Below, piece after piece: positions 46,240-58,600 of a stretch of 64,000 nucleotides of DNA. The DNA comes from Benincasa hispida (Eukaryota; Streptophyta; Magnoliopsida; Cucurbitales; Cucurbitaceae): NCBI RefSeq assembly GCF_009727055.1, contig NC_052357.1:89802645-89866644 (forward strand). The letters are read 5' to 3'. The position numbers and the translations under genes were made by a program. Position 1 is the first letter of the stretch; each line of letters begins with the position of its first letter. The notes under the pieces are model-generated. The model searched no databases, had not been told where the DNA came from, and worked only from the letters and a program-made list of their open reading frames with translations.

Positions 46240-46306
46240 GAAGTGTCAAGGAAGGTAATATTTTCTTTCAATCTTAAAAGTGGGATTTGGAGGAAGGTTG
46301 ATTCTA

Positions 46307-49300
46307 ATGGAGGTTTCGATTATGATTCATGTGGGATTCGTCCTTTTTCTTCTCTGGCTACTTTCCGCCTTCAATTGCTGCCATCTTGCCGCATATTTCA
46401 TCTCCCTCATCTATCTCTATCTGGTAATTTTAATCATGTCTGTTATCATCTTTTTGATTTTCATGTTCAATTGTTTTGTGTGAAGTTGTGTTGTGAATCA
46501 TCAGATAACTGTTTCTAATGTATTGTAGTTTTTCCTTTTGAGATTCTTAGGAATCTGGATAACTCTCATCGTCTTTCATTGAATGTGTTTCTCTGAAGCT
46601 TCATTTTATGATTTGGTTGGATCTTCCTTCCTTCCCTAATGAACATCTACTCTTCTTTTGGAAAGGTGCACGAGCGGTTCTTTTTTAAACTGAGGAGGAA
46701 ATTGCAATTTGAGGAGAGAAAGCAAGCTAACCAGAGAAGGGTTTGACTTCTTTTCCTCTCTTACATAGAATTCATAAAACAAATCACAAATGTTTATTTA
46801 CTGAGAAGTTGAAGGGGTAACCCCTTTTTTCTTTTTTTTCTTTTTTTTCTTTTTTTTCTTTTTTTTTTAAATTTAAATACTATTGTTTCATTTTGATTTA
46901 AATTGAATGTGATTTCTCTTTCACATCAGGTTCTTACAGATTCTGAAACAGTTAGGTGGTTAAACCATGCGGTTGAAAAGATTTGGCCTATATGCATGGA
47001 GCAAATTGCTTCTCAGAAGATTCTCCTCCCTATCATTCCTTGGTTCTTGGAGAAGTACAAACCATGGACTGCTGTATGATCCCAATCTGATACTTTATAT
47101 ACCCACTTCTCAGATCGATACAACTTAATTTCAGCTGTTAAATGACTTCCCAATATAAAACTTCCATCAATATGTCCAGCGAACTCGAGAGATGCGAGAA
47201 TATACCAGGACATGATTTGTTCTCATCGTTTGGTAATCATAATTTTATATCCATACAGATTTTTGATGACCAGTGTATAATTGCAGAAGAAGGCCGTGGT
47301 TCAACATCTATATCTGGGAAGAAACCCACCTATGTTTACCGAAATGAGGGTTCTTCGTCAGCCTAGCGAGGATGATCACTTGGTAGGAATTACATTTTTG
47401 TGGTTGTTGGATTAGGATCCCTATACCCACGCGCACACACATACATATTGTCTTTTGAAGTTTCGAGATTTATCAGATTTGAATGAATTGTTCACAGGTT
47501 CTGGAGTTAGGAATGAACTTTCTTACAGCTGATGACATGAGTGCAATACTTGGTGTGAAGCTAAGGAAAAGACTAGGATTTGGAATGTGGGCAAAGTTAC
47601 ATCTTACAGGCATGCATGTGGAAGGAAAGGTACAGAAATTGTTGTCATGTTTATAATGGTGTAATTTGTGAGTCAAAAAGTAGAAGTGTACAAATTCTGC
47701 TTGCTTGATCTTTGATATTGTGAGAAATGCAGATTCTACTGTCTTAGGAGTAATTAGGTTTCCTTTTGACTCTGTATAGTTCAATCCTGAGTCAACTTCT
47801 ATTCCTGAAGCCTCTTTTTTCAGTTCCTTGTCTGCAGTTGCGTCCTTTCCTTGTAAGAATTTTGTTCTTCTCCATACTGATTTGGTATGATTTGCACTTT
47901 GCATCACGTGCAAACCTAATATGTCTTTTGTGACAGTGGGGAGTGCTTGAGTTAGCTTTGTGTAGATGTATATATTTTTTACTCCAATCACTTTTCATGT
48001 TCATTCTCAAGGTTCTGGTTGGTGTTAAGTTCCTTCGGGATTGGCCATATCTCGGCCGTATACGATTATGTTTTGCTGAGCCTCCATACTTTCAGATGAC
48101 TGTCAAACCTATCTTTACGCATGGTCTTGATGTTACCGAACTTCCGGGAATTGCTGGATGGCTGGTACTACTCATCTTCTATTTTAGCAATTTTAACTTC
48201 ATCTCCTCTTTCTTTCTTTTCCTTTGGTTTTTCTGGCTAAGCTATGCTTTACTGCTTGTGGTTCTTATTCTCGGGGCTAAGTACGGCTTTTTTCCTTTTT
48301 TTGGTTTTTTTTTTTTAATCAGGATAAGCTTTTGTCCATTGCCTTTGAGCAGACACTCGTTGAGGTTGAGTAATAGAGTTCGATCTTTGATAACACCTAC
48401 ATTCTTAGTTTTTGAGTTTCATTCATTCTTTAATAATTTAAAATTGTAAAGGCACGAATCAAATTATATTCCAAATGTACACTTGTGTTCAGATTTCATG
48501 TTACTAAAGATGTTTTTCAACAGTATTTACCAAGTTTTTGAATTATCTTAATCTTTGCAGCCCAATATGTTGGTGGTTGACATGGAGAAGTTCATTTCAC
48601 CACAGCCAGGTACTTTATTTTAAACACAATACAACTTGGAACTGTGGTCAAATGAAATTTTAGAAGAGTGGCCAATCATAACCTAATGAATAGAAAGAAC
48701 GCCTTCATGTTTATTTTAGTTTTTCTCATAATCATGTCAAGTAGCATGCTTAAGAAAGTTATAGCCTTGTGCAGCATGCTTCACGATAATTCTCCTATTT
48801 TGGAATGGTTTAAACTCGTTTGGCTGCAGTCACACGGTTTGCATAGCAAGCTTGCAACAATTAATTTTATAATTTATCGTAGTATGATATATTGTATGCC
48901 AATCACAGGCCAACAGCCTGTAATTACTGCTGAAAAGTTGTTCGATTTTCATATATTATACTGTTGGTTGAAACTCCAAACTGTAAAATGATTGGAAGAT
49001 GCCTGGAAGTACTGTGCTGGTTCTTCAAAATTTATGTATACTAAGTGAGGTGTATTTAATTTGTATGAAATTTTTCTACTCAGATGGTTAAGTTCCATTT
49101 TCAATATTCATCACTCGTGGTCTGCAAAACTCTTAGCTTGTAATTCTATTGCCTACTTATTTTGAGTTCCTGTATACGGATAATCGTATCATACAGCATG
49201 TTGTTTAGCTTCAAATGACTACGTATGTTTCAATATTGATGGATCTTTCTCCTTGTCTATGACCTTATATTTCCAGAAAATTGGTTCTCTGTAAATGTGA

Positions 49301-51132
49301 AGGAGCCAGTTGCCTATGTGATAGTTGAAGTTGTTGAAGGAGCAGACATGAAGCCATCTGATCTAAATGGTTCGTCCAACATTACTTCCCCTTATTGTAT
49401 TATAGTTCTGATGATTTTCTTACATGACTGGTGAATTTGGCTACAATATAAGCTTTCTTTCAGGTCTGGCTGATCCGTATGTAAAAGGTCAACTGGGTCC
49501 TTACAGATTCAGAACCAAAATTCAAAGGAAAACGCTGTCTCCACAGTGGCGCGAGGAGTTCAAGATCCCAATTGTCACCTGGGAGTCAGAAAATGTGCTT
49601 GCTATTGAAGTTCGTGACAAGGACACATTTGTCGACGACGTACTTGGGTTTGTCTCCAAATTTATAGCTTCTATGATATATTCGGTTTGTTGCAAGTTTG
49701 ATCTTGTGACCATAGCTCAAATGAGTTTTGATGTGTAGTTCTTATTGTCTTCACTTTCATCCTTCCCTTTGCTTTATCCTTCATTGGTATGCTCAAATCC
49801 AATCTAAAATTCTATTTGCAGGAATTGCTCTGTCTGCATTGCAGACCTGAGGGATGGCAAACGACATGATATATGGTTGCCTCTTGAAAACATTAAAACA
49901 GGACGATTGCACCTTGGAATCACTGTTTTTGAAGACAGAAAGAAGGTTATGTTCTTTTCCCTTTCGCTTCCATGTTTCCTTTTCTCTCGTCTCCTGCTGG
50001 TGTTAAAAAGTCGAATTTGTGTTGCCTAGGAAAGGATCTTTTAAATTTAGTTCTACTGGAAAATGTAATTCCTAACAGAAGAAAGGTGGTTTTCTTTTAT
50101 TGATATGTAATGCTACTTTAGGTGGAGGAGTATCCTTCTCAGAGAGAAACCTTGAATGTGGAAGAGGACAAGGATTCCCCTAAAAGTGAGACCAAGGATG
50201 GTAAGGATTCAATCTCACCTGTATCAGAGGAGCCGCAAAGAGGGATTGACAATTTTGAGCCCATTGATGTCGAAGGGCAGAAGGAGACAGGAATATGGGT
50301 CCACCGTCCAGGAAGCGAAGTTCCAAAAACTTGGGAGCCTCGGAAGGGACGAACCCGGCGGCTTGATACTGAAATCCTTAGGGAGCCTAATGAATCTGTA
50401 AGCAGTGGTGAGATAAAATCTTGTATTAATGATTCAAGCAGTACTGATGATAATCCTGAGGAAAAACATCGGAAGATATCAGTTCGCAAGGGACTAAGGA
50501 AGCTGAGTTCAGTTTTTCACAGGAGTCCTCGAGATGAGGATCGATCAGGAAGCTTAGCGGAGTCTGCTAAATCCCCCCAATATGTCAATGTTAGGGCTGC
50601 AAATGCCGAGAGAGGCGTGAAGGTTATTCTTGTAGATAACATTGCTGGTACTGCTTCTGATAAGATATCAATATCAAAAGGGAAGTCAAGCAACGATGGT
50701 AGCGATTCAGAGAGTCCAGGAAAGGGTGGTAATGTGAAAGGCATGGCAAAAAGCATTTTCAGACAGGCTGAGAAATCTGCTCGTAGTATTAAATATGCAT
50801 TTTCACGCAAAGGGTCGAGAAGATTCCAACGTGATTCGTTAGGAATGAATGAGAGAGATACTGCAGTGGAATCAGAATCTTCTGATGATGAACCTGATAC
50901 ACCAACTGCTTGCAGCACAACAAAAATTGTAGGAGTTCCAGTTATCCATGAAGCCAAAGCCGCAGCCCCTAATAACAGCTCCTTTAAGAAAGAAAATGCG
51001 TCGCCCACTGGTTTGAGTGACAATGTGAAGGAGAATGAACCATCAGCAGCAGATAGAACTACTGCTGCCGCTCACTTGGAAAAGATCGAAGATGACGAGG
51101 ATGATAAACCAGTAATCAACGGTGACAAATGA
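46307..51132 (+). CDS. NTMC2T6: NTMC2 type-6-like SMP/C2-domain membrane-tether protein
   Basis: Twelve coding exons: 46307-46423, 46666-46740, 46930-47073, 47287-47382, 47498-47629, 48012-48164, 48323-48364, 48561-48609, 49277-49369, 49464-49647, 49822-49945, 50122-51132. That is 739 codons, GT-AG throughout with closing phases. Order: an N-terminal membrane anchor (about 5-38), a basic HERFFFKLRRKLQFEERK linker, an SMP lipid-binding domain (about 66-260; LTDSETVRWLNHAVEKIWP, GVKLRKRLGFGMWAKLHLTG), then one C2 domain (about 275-395). The C2 keeps Asp residues in LADPYVKG and VRDKDTFVDD, so calcium binding is plausible. Last comes a 330-residue, Ser/Asp/Lys-rich disordered tail. Such proteins are N-terminally anchored and by analogy with synaptotagmins/E-Syts may transfer lipid at membrane contacts. 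The start at 46307 is preferred to an in-frame ATG at 46280 because it matches the family N-terminus (MEVSIMIH). Confidence 0.9.
46820..46868 (+). repeat. T-rich minisatellite (CTTTTTTTT)n in intron 2
   Basis: Nine-base units of C plus eight T repeat about five times, ending in a longer T run. It lies within the intron between coding exons 2 and 3 of the SMP/C2 gene. Confidence 0.8.
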
Positions 51133-51386
51133 TTGGAACTTCAAAGACCTGAACTTGGTGAATCGAATTTAGGAGATGGAAGAATAGTTGCTACTTCTTT
51201 GGTTATTTGAAAGATGGTACAGTTTGTAGGTAAAAAGAATGTGAAACATGTAGAAGTTTGAGAATCTGTAAATTGAATAGAGATGTTATTACCCTTAAAC
51301 ATGCAAAGTTTATAGAGATTAAGAAGTTATTTGTGTTGGATGTTTCCTCGAAAAAAAAAAAAAGAAGTTATTTGTGCAGATTTTCA

Positions 51387-51397
51387 CAATAAATAAA
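51387..51397 (+). terminator. Possible polyadenylation signal of the SMP/C2 gene
   Basis: AATAAATAAAG lies about 255 bases after the stop codon, following a poly-A-like run at 51351-51363. It is the clearest AATAAA in the 3' flank; whether it is used cannot be told from sequence. Confidence 0.35.
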
Positions 51398-51851
51398 GCA
51401 TCAATTTTCCTAGTTAAATCGGCACAGGTAGTTTGCCACTAGAAAATAACTCCATCTCTCTTGAATTTGAGTCAATGGGCCCTTTCCCGCTTCCTTCAAT
51501 TATCCTCATCACCGGACATAATTGTCCGCGCCTTAGCTGCAACAAAGTGAGAATTTCTTCCTGAAGTGTTGTTTTCTTCCTATTTCATAATAAAACATAA
51601 AATTTAAGAATAGAAAGAATGTTTATAGACTTAATTTTTAAAAATAAAAAATTAAAATGGGATTTAGATTATCTTCAACTCCGGAGCACATTGCAGAAGA
51701 GATTCGTCTGTTCTTCAGTAATAGATAGCAGCTAAGTTGGGAAGTGTTGATCAGCTTGTGTCCATAACATTACCCAGTGCTTCGATCTTTTGTACACGGT
51801 CGTCAAATGGGTCGATTTTCAGTGAGAGCGTATAAACAGAGAAGAACATCA

Positions 51852-53087
51852 TCACATCACGCCATCTTCCATTGCAAGCAACATAACTTTTTCAGTTACT
51901 TTATCAGTGATATCAGTGCATTCTTCATTTCCTGATAACATACAACGTAAAATCACTTTCCACATCCCCATTTTTGGGACGAAACCTTGCATAACCATCT
52001 GTTTCAGAACCCAATCCACATCCTCAGTTAGATTCTTCTTGCATAACCCAGACAACAACTTCTTGTAAGAAACAAAACTTGGTTCCATACCGCCCGAAAT
52101 CATCCGAAGCATACAATCCCTTGCCTCGATAAACTTCTCTGTATCGAGCAGGCCATACAAAACCTCTTGATAAGTCCCTGCATTGGGGTAGCAACCTTTC
52201 AGCTTCATTCTCCCCAAAAGTTCTATTGCCTCTTCAATTCTCTTCTGCTTTCTAAGACCCGAAATCAATATATTAAACGTTATAGTATCTGGGCAAACAC
52301 CTTCATTTTCCATTTTAGAGAAAAGCTCTGATGCTCTCTCTAGTTCCCCATTCTCACACAGCGCATGCAAAAGCGTTGAAAATGTTCTCACATTTGGAGT
52401 ACATCTCTGTTGAGGAAATTCATCGAACACCTTGAGTGCAGCATCTAAATTCCCACTCTCGCACAACCCTTTAATGAGTATGTTGAGACAACAAGCATCA
52501 ATCTCAATCCCCAACTTAGGAGCACCCATATAGACCTCGTGAACAACATCAAACATCTTCGCCGAAACAAGCAAATTAAGCACAAAATTAAAGGTTTTAA
52601 GACTAGGCCAGCAGTTATAATTGGGCATATCGAAAAGGGTATCAATAGCTTTACCTATACGACCGGCAACATGGCCATAAATCTTGATAACATGATAGAA
52701 AAAATCATCGGACAAGCGGAAATTCCTTTCGGCTTTGATTCTCAACATCACTTTTTCAATATCATCAAACAAGCGGCCCTCTGCAAGTCTGGACACAACG
52801 AGAGTGTAGATTTCTTTGTTGGGTTTGTAGTCCTTACGATTCGACCATTGGTGGAGGAATGCGAGGAGAGAGGGAGGATGTTTGATTTGTTGGATGATTA
52901 TGATGACTTCATTGGGAGATAACCAATCTCTGTGGCTGAGTCTATGGGGAAAAGCAGAGGGTTGTCTAGAGGAAGTAGAGAAAGAGGAGGAAGAAGAAAG
53001 AAGATGAAGAGGAATCGAAGAAGACGATGAAGAGAAAATGGAGTTTAAGAGAGAGAGTTGAGTGAGGCGTAGAGAAGGAAGGATCAT
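51852..53087 (-). CDS. P-class pentatricopeptide repeat protein, mitochondrial type
   Basis: Single exon, 411 residues. The N-terminus (1-50) is Ser/Leu/Arg-rich with a long serine run, typical of a mitochondrial presequence. From about residue 90 onward there are about eight 35-residue PPR motifs. Examples are SLKTFNFVLNLLVSAKMFDV, DACCLNILIKGLCESGNLDA, NVRTFSTLLHALCENGELER, DTITFNILISGLRKQKRIEE, NAGTYQEVLYGLLDTEKF and SFVSYKKLLSGLCKKNLTED. No E, DYW or SMR extension is seen, so it is a P-class protein expected to bind organelle RNA. Repeat residues 5 and 35 would predict the target, but I have not decoded them. By neighbourhood and length it resembles Arabidopsis At3g14580 as I remember it. 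It is convergent with the SMP/C2 gene, whose stop lies 720 bases away. Confidence 0.88.
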   Translation of the reverse strand: MILPSLRLTQLSLLNSIFSSSSSSIPLHLLSSSSSFSTSSRQPSAFPHRLSHRDWLSPNEVIIIIQQIKHPPSLLAFLHQWSNRKDYKPNKEIYTLVVSRLAEGRLFDDIEKVMLRIKAERNFRLSDDFFYHVIKIYGHVAGRIGKAIDTLFDMPNYNCWPSLKTFNFVLNLLVSAKMFDVVHEVYMGAPKLGIEIDACCLNILIKGLCESGNLDAALKVFDEFPQQRCTPNVRTFSTLLHALCENGELERASELFSKMENEGVCPDTITFNILISGLRKQKRIEEAIELLGRMKLKGCYPNAGTYQEVLYGLLDTEKFIEARDCMLRMISGGMEPSFVSYKKLLSGLCKKNLTEDVDWVLKQMVMQGFVPKMGMWKVILRCMLSGNEECTDITDKVTEKVMLLAMEDGVM

Positions 53088-53837
53088 TGGAATGGGGTTG
53101 GGGATGGAGATGCAGAGTACCGATGGGAGTTGGTACCAACGAAAGCAAGTTCTTTTTATACTTTCCTCTATTCAAGCCTCAACTCCAAATTTCGCCCCAT
53201 TCCAATTTGGCCTTATCCTTATCTGCGTCCTATACGAAAGTCTCCTTTTTAACCTTAAAATGCCTTTCCATTTCTTCTCTCCCTCTTTCAACTCGTTTTC
53301 CAATTTACGTTGCTCTCTTTTGAATTATTCCTCTCGTTTCTTCTTTTTCTTTTTACTCTCGCTTCTTCCTCTGTCAATTTTATAGTTTTTTTCTTCATTT
53401 GAATTCTCACTCTCGTTTCTTGGTCCCACTCTCACTTTTTTCTCTCGTTCTGATTCACACTCCATCTTACATCTTTGATTTGAGAAGAAGAAGAAGACGT
53501 CGACATAAACAAAAGAAATTACTAGAAAAGAAGGGCAATTGAAGAAAGGAGGGTGGGAAGGAAATCTCGTCGAAAAAAGGGGAAAATTGTCGGGAAAGAA
53601 AAAAGGAAAATTACTAAAAAAAAAACAAGGGTGTGAAATAAAAGAAATCATCAAAAAGATAAGGAAAAAAAAGAAAGGCATAAATAAAGAAAAGAGATAG
53701 AAGGAAGAAGGATTAAAATGGTGAATCATTAGATGATAACATCGATAAAAGGCCAAAAAAAATCAAGTAAATTGAAAAGTGGGGTCAAATTTCAAGATGG
53801 CCCTGAGGTCATCGGTACCAATTTTCCTTATTTAGTT
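53088..53837. other. PPR 5' flank and low-complexity spacer
   Basis: Pyrimidine-rich (plus strand) and purine-rich (53480-53720) low-complexity DNA. Open frames here, including a Phe/Ser-rich minus-strand frame at 53325-53756, follow base composition and are not supported as genes. Confidence 0.5.
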
Positions 53838-54470
53838 AGGTTAATTAACATCTTTTTATCCTGAGTTTTGGGTTTAGTTTCTATTTGGTTCTTAACTTTA
53901 AAAATGTTATACATTTAGTCATTTAAGTTTTGAGTTTAGTTTCAATATAGTTTGCTCTAGGTTTCAAAAATGTTATAATTTTACCTTGAGATTTGAGATT
54001 ATAGCTTTGTTTCAATTCGGTCTCCAGATTTCAAGATTTACATTTTTTACTTCGATTTTTTCACTAAAGATACATTTTTTCATATTTGATGTTAATGTCT
54101 ATTAATTAATTTAAAATTATAATTAATTAAATTTGATAACTTTTTATCACTATTTAAATTAAATTCAAAATTCCACTGCATAATTGTGTTAAACTAATTA
54201 ATAGACATTAACATTGATGATTGGAAATAATTATTTAATGAAAAATCAAGATCAAAAGTGTAAATTTTGAAACATGGGGGATCAAATTAAAACAAAACTC
54301 AATTCTCAAGGTTAAAGTTGTAATATTTTGAAATTTAAGGACTAAATTAGAACCAAACTCAAAACTTAAAAGAACTAATGTGTTAACTTTTGAAACTTAG
54401 AGACCAAATAAAAACTAGACTCAATACTTAGGGACCAAAAAAAAAATTTTCTCCTAGGTTAAATTATCAA
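53838..54470. mobile_element. Foldback / long-TIR MITE-like element, second copy
   Basis: Arms of about 290-300 bp. The left has TAGGTTAATTAACA, TTTAGTTTCTATTTGGTTC and GTTTCAATTCGGTCTCC. The right carries the mirror-image reverse complements (GGGGGATCAAATTAAAACAA, AGAGACCAAATAAAAACTAG, CTTAGGGACCAAAA) and ends CTAGGTTAAATTA. The centre near 54150 is AT-rich with a palindromic TTAATTAATTTAAAATTATAA-like core. Same family as 17700-18300. There is no ORF. The near-complementary ends TAGGTTAA / TTAACCTA mark the likely termini. Confidence 0.78.
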
Positions 54471-55681
54471 AATTACCTTTGGAACAGTAGGTCCATCTCA
54501 ATTATATCCCTAAATTTTTACTAGATTCATTTTAATTTTTTAAATTTGAAGTTTGTTTCAAAAACATTTTTTTATAGATTTTTATTGTTAGATTTTAGAC
54601 CGAGAGTTTGTATCGACTTATGTGAATAATTTTTTTTGTACATGATTTAACGACAAAAGTCTTTTAAGGTTACTTTGAAAAAAACTTCAAACTTCGAAGG
54701 TTTAAATAAAACTTTCCAAAGTTCAAAAGTATAATTGAAATCAACTCTATAAATATAGATATTTTTTGGTTTAGTATCTTTTAACATCGAGGTTTTAAAT
54801 ACTCATGTTGATCAATTTTATAGTTATTGGAAACTTGAAAAAATGGAGATTTTTTTGGGTTGAATTATATATATATAATTGAGCTTTTTTTAAAAAAATA
54901 TATGAAAATTTATTTTTAAAAAATTTTAAATATAGCAAAATTTTATTATTTACTCTTGAAAATATTTCTAATAGTTTTTTCATTTAAAACAATTACCTTA
55001 TAAAATATCCCACTACTCTTCTTTTTGTTTGAACTTGAACTTTCATGAACTATTCAAAATTACTGAGTTGAAATTTTAAAAAATGTATGATAAAAATGGT
55101 ATCTAGAATGGTGTGGCCGTGACGTGGCAATCCAATTTTTTTTTCCTCTTTTTGTGTTTTTTATTTTCATATAATTTATACTCGATACTACATTAGAACT
55201 CGATTTGGGTAGTCGGGGTTTTTAATATTTTGTTGGCTGAATGTTGAGTGAATTATTAGTTTGTTTGTGTTAATACGAGTTGCATCGGTGGTTAAAATTG
55301 ATTGATTTTTTTTTTCATAAAAATTAGAAATTAGATTTTTTGAATATAAGAAAAGCTTATTCCTTTTTTCTTCCATGTATGTTCATTGCACAAATCCATG
55401 GGATGATTCAGCAGAACAAAGAATTGTTTGAAGTCACTTAAAGAAGAAGATTATTATTGAACTATATGAAAGATGGTACATCAGAATCTATGCTTATGAT
55501 ACAAAATATACTAATCCTCAATTCAAAACATTCACATCTAAACTTTGTATTCCTATATCCCATCCTGATTCACAAATAACTACTCCATGAATTTCTCAAG
55601 TGTTTAAATTCTGTGTAAGAGGATTTGTTACCATTGTATGACTATACAATATGTACTAAACACAAACATTCACTCAAATAA
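54471..55681. other. AT-rich intergenic DNA between the foldback element and callose synthase
   Basis: No gene seen. The last 300 bases are the 3' flank of the callose synthase gene, read on the minus strand. A short run at about 54500-54740 repeats the 'AAATTTGAAGTTT...AAACTTCAAACTTCG' vocabulary and may be another decayed repeat. Confidence 0.4.
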
Positions 55682-58600
55682 TCACTTGTGCTTCTGTTTC
55701 CCAGCAATAATTGTTTGGATATGCAAGTGCCTGTTGAACGCCTCGTTGAAGAGGAAACGAGTTTGGAAGTCTGATACATTTGGAAGCCATGCCAGACTAG
55801 CTACAGGTGCGAAAATGACGACGCCCATACCATAATCATATGATTTGGCTAGAACCCTGGTGAAGTCCCACAGCCAAGTGTGCTCTATTTTTGGCCTCAC
55901 TGTTTGAGCAAACTAAAACAAGAGTACAATCAAAACTCAGTAAGAAACCAGGGAGAGAATGGGAGGGTAGGGGAACAAGAATATTCAACTTACTAAAATC
56001 AATCCCCATCCGGTTGGAAGGAAGGCGAGAGAGCAGATGACCATGTCCTTTAGAGATAGTTGACAGACGACGGATAGAGAAATAATTACAGCTAGAACGC
56101 CGAGGAAGAGAAATGCTTTGAATAGTCTGAATGCGAAATGATAGTTGGCACTGAATTGCTGCTTCCCCAGGTTTACTGCCTATATTTGCACACCAAGTGT
56201 ATCAAGTCAATGATAAGAGAGATCACAACTTTTTGTTGAACAGATGTTAAGATTAAGGTTTTAGTAAAATATGGAACTAATTTTGATTTTTGACTAATGG
56301 GATTAGACAATCCTTGTCCACATTTTTCATAAATCATACAGCTGTCTTGGAAGAGAAGTCATTTAAAGATAAAGGTTCTGAAGTTATAAGTAAAACTAAG
56401 ATAGTAACTAGTCCTGAAGGCCACAAAATGAAGTATCAGCTCTACTTCCCAGTTTCCATTTTTCAAGAAGGCTGTAAAGTAGAGGTGATTTAGAATATAA
56501 GAAAGTTGGAGAACTAACCTTAACAAGTAAGAAAATTGCAGCAATCACAGCCCAAGAAAGCACATAAACCAGAAAATTTCTGCTATGCTGGGAGATGTCT
56601 AGGTGATACACGAGTCCGTATTGATATATGAAGAACCTTAACGAGAGAAATACTTCAATCAACCTGGAAACAAGTCCTGAATGACGAAGGTGGGCTTGTT
56701 CGTCATCCCACCAAGACTGCCAACTTTTGTCCTGCTGAACCCCAATACCACCTTGCTGTTTAATCCACTTATTCCACTCTTTCCAGTCATCTACTATCTT
56801 GGCCCAACTGAACCCAGAGGGATTGAATAAAAATGGTGCAAATAACCAAGTGATTGACATGAACCAGATGGAGTAAGTGATCAACAGATAAGCCATACTG
56901 CTCTGATACGAACGTCTGAACAGATCATAGACTACTAACAGAAGCAGAAGCTCAAATCCTTTAACAAAGTGACTTCTCGAATACAATCTGTAGTTTTCAG
57001 TAAAACTAGCATAAAAGACCACTACCTTACGTCCAGTAGGTCTGTACTTTGCACCCCCATGAAGTATTGTGCGGCCAAAGTAGTGAGTTTTTGTTCCTAG
57101 TGAAAATGTGAAGAAAACAACTGCCAACTGCAACTGCATGAGGATGAAATCTTTGAGGGCCGTGAGGAACCCTCTTTCGAGCCCAATTTCCATGACCATT
57201 GGTAAGCCTGTAAGGAGCCCAAGCTGTATAAATGACTGTGAAGCAAGAGCTGTTTCCAAAGATCGGACATTCTGCATTCTAGCTCCAAGAAGAAGAGCTT
57301 TTTCCAACCCACTTAGAACAAGATATAGTTGTCCGTAGAGGAAAACATAAATCCCAAGTACTGATATCTGTGCAGTGAATTGGCAGATAGTTTGCAAAAC
57401 CAATCAGTGAGATGGTACTAATAAAGGGAAAAAATAACAATAAAGAGAGTCACGTTACCAGGCTACTGAAATAGTATCCAATTGTAGTGTAATAACAAGA
57501 AAGCATCCTGAAGAAATCGAATCGTTGCCCAAGGCGATATAAATCCCGGCTTAGAGTTTGTTCACTGTTTCCATTTGCTATCTTAGCTTCAAACTTGGAA
57601 ATCTGATTCAGTCCTACATCACGGCCTTTGCCTATTTGCATGTACTCGTGGTATGTAATATATCCCCGACGTAATGTAGAGTTAAATCCTATCCATAAAA
57701 AGCATTCACGTGTCAGCCATGTTCAACACTATGGACAGAATCGAGCCACTAGATCTTACCTGCGTAAACATCTTCGCTCAAGTTGATGGTTTTTGATGCT
57801 TTGCTGATGCCACCTCGCGTAATGTGAAACACCCTGTCAAACACATCTGGGTGTCCGTAGTGAAAACGTACCCTGTGGGCAGCATTCCAAAATAGTTTTG
57901 ATCAGGAAGAGGAAAAGGCATGACTAGTCATGCAATAGCGTCGAATAACTTTACTGGAAAATTAAGTAATCAAAACAAAGCCATACAAAGTTACAGCATG
58001 AAAAGATAGGAACGTGATTACGGCATTCTAGTTGGCTATTTTTGCGTTAATTGTCAAACCATCAATCTGACTAATTGGTGTCATTGACACTGTTGTATTT
58101 GCTTCTATTGGAAACATAGAAACAAATTCCAAAACTGCATTTTTCTTGCCAGGAGGGAGGAGGGAGGGGCCACTACTCGAAGTTCAACCCCTAAGTATTG
58201 CCCTAACTTGGATAATAAGAACGCAGAACCAACAAATACATTACCTGAGAGGATTGGCAAGAATTCTTTGACCAATTGTGACAAAGCTCGTCTCTTGATA
58301 TGACATGAACCATGCTAAGGAAGAAACACTGCAGTTCAGGTAAAAAAAATCCAGCTTAAAAAATGATCTTTAATTATACCATTACTAACCATGGTACACA
58401 TTTCCTTCATAGAAGGAAAAAATTTATATCTGCCTGGTTATTACCCATTACTCTAATAATTAAATATCAGATAAATAGATAGTAACAAAAGCAAATCTTT
58501 GAACTGCTCCTAATACTAAAATAACAATAATGAATTCAATAACAATGTACAATCGGTCAATTATTTGAAAATTTGCAAGTTGGATGAGACCAGCACTGAA

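Noticed and set aside
48668..48991. 107-codon plus-strand frame inside the SMP/C2 gene
   Set aside because: It lies in the long intron between exons 48561-48609 and 49277-49369 and shows no family resemblance.
50139..51023. Minus-strand open frames of up to 168 codons under the last SMP/C2 exon
   Set aside because: They are shadows of the conserved plus-strand exon with closing splice phases.
53325..53756. Minus-strand 143-codon Phe/Ser-rich frame
   Set aside because: It follows the purine/pyrimidine-biased low-complexity DNA; no domain, no homology recognised.
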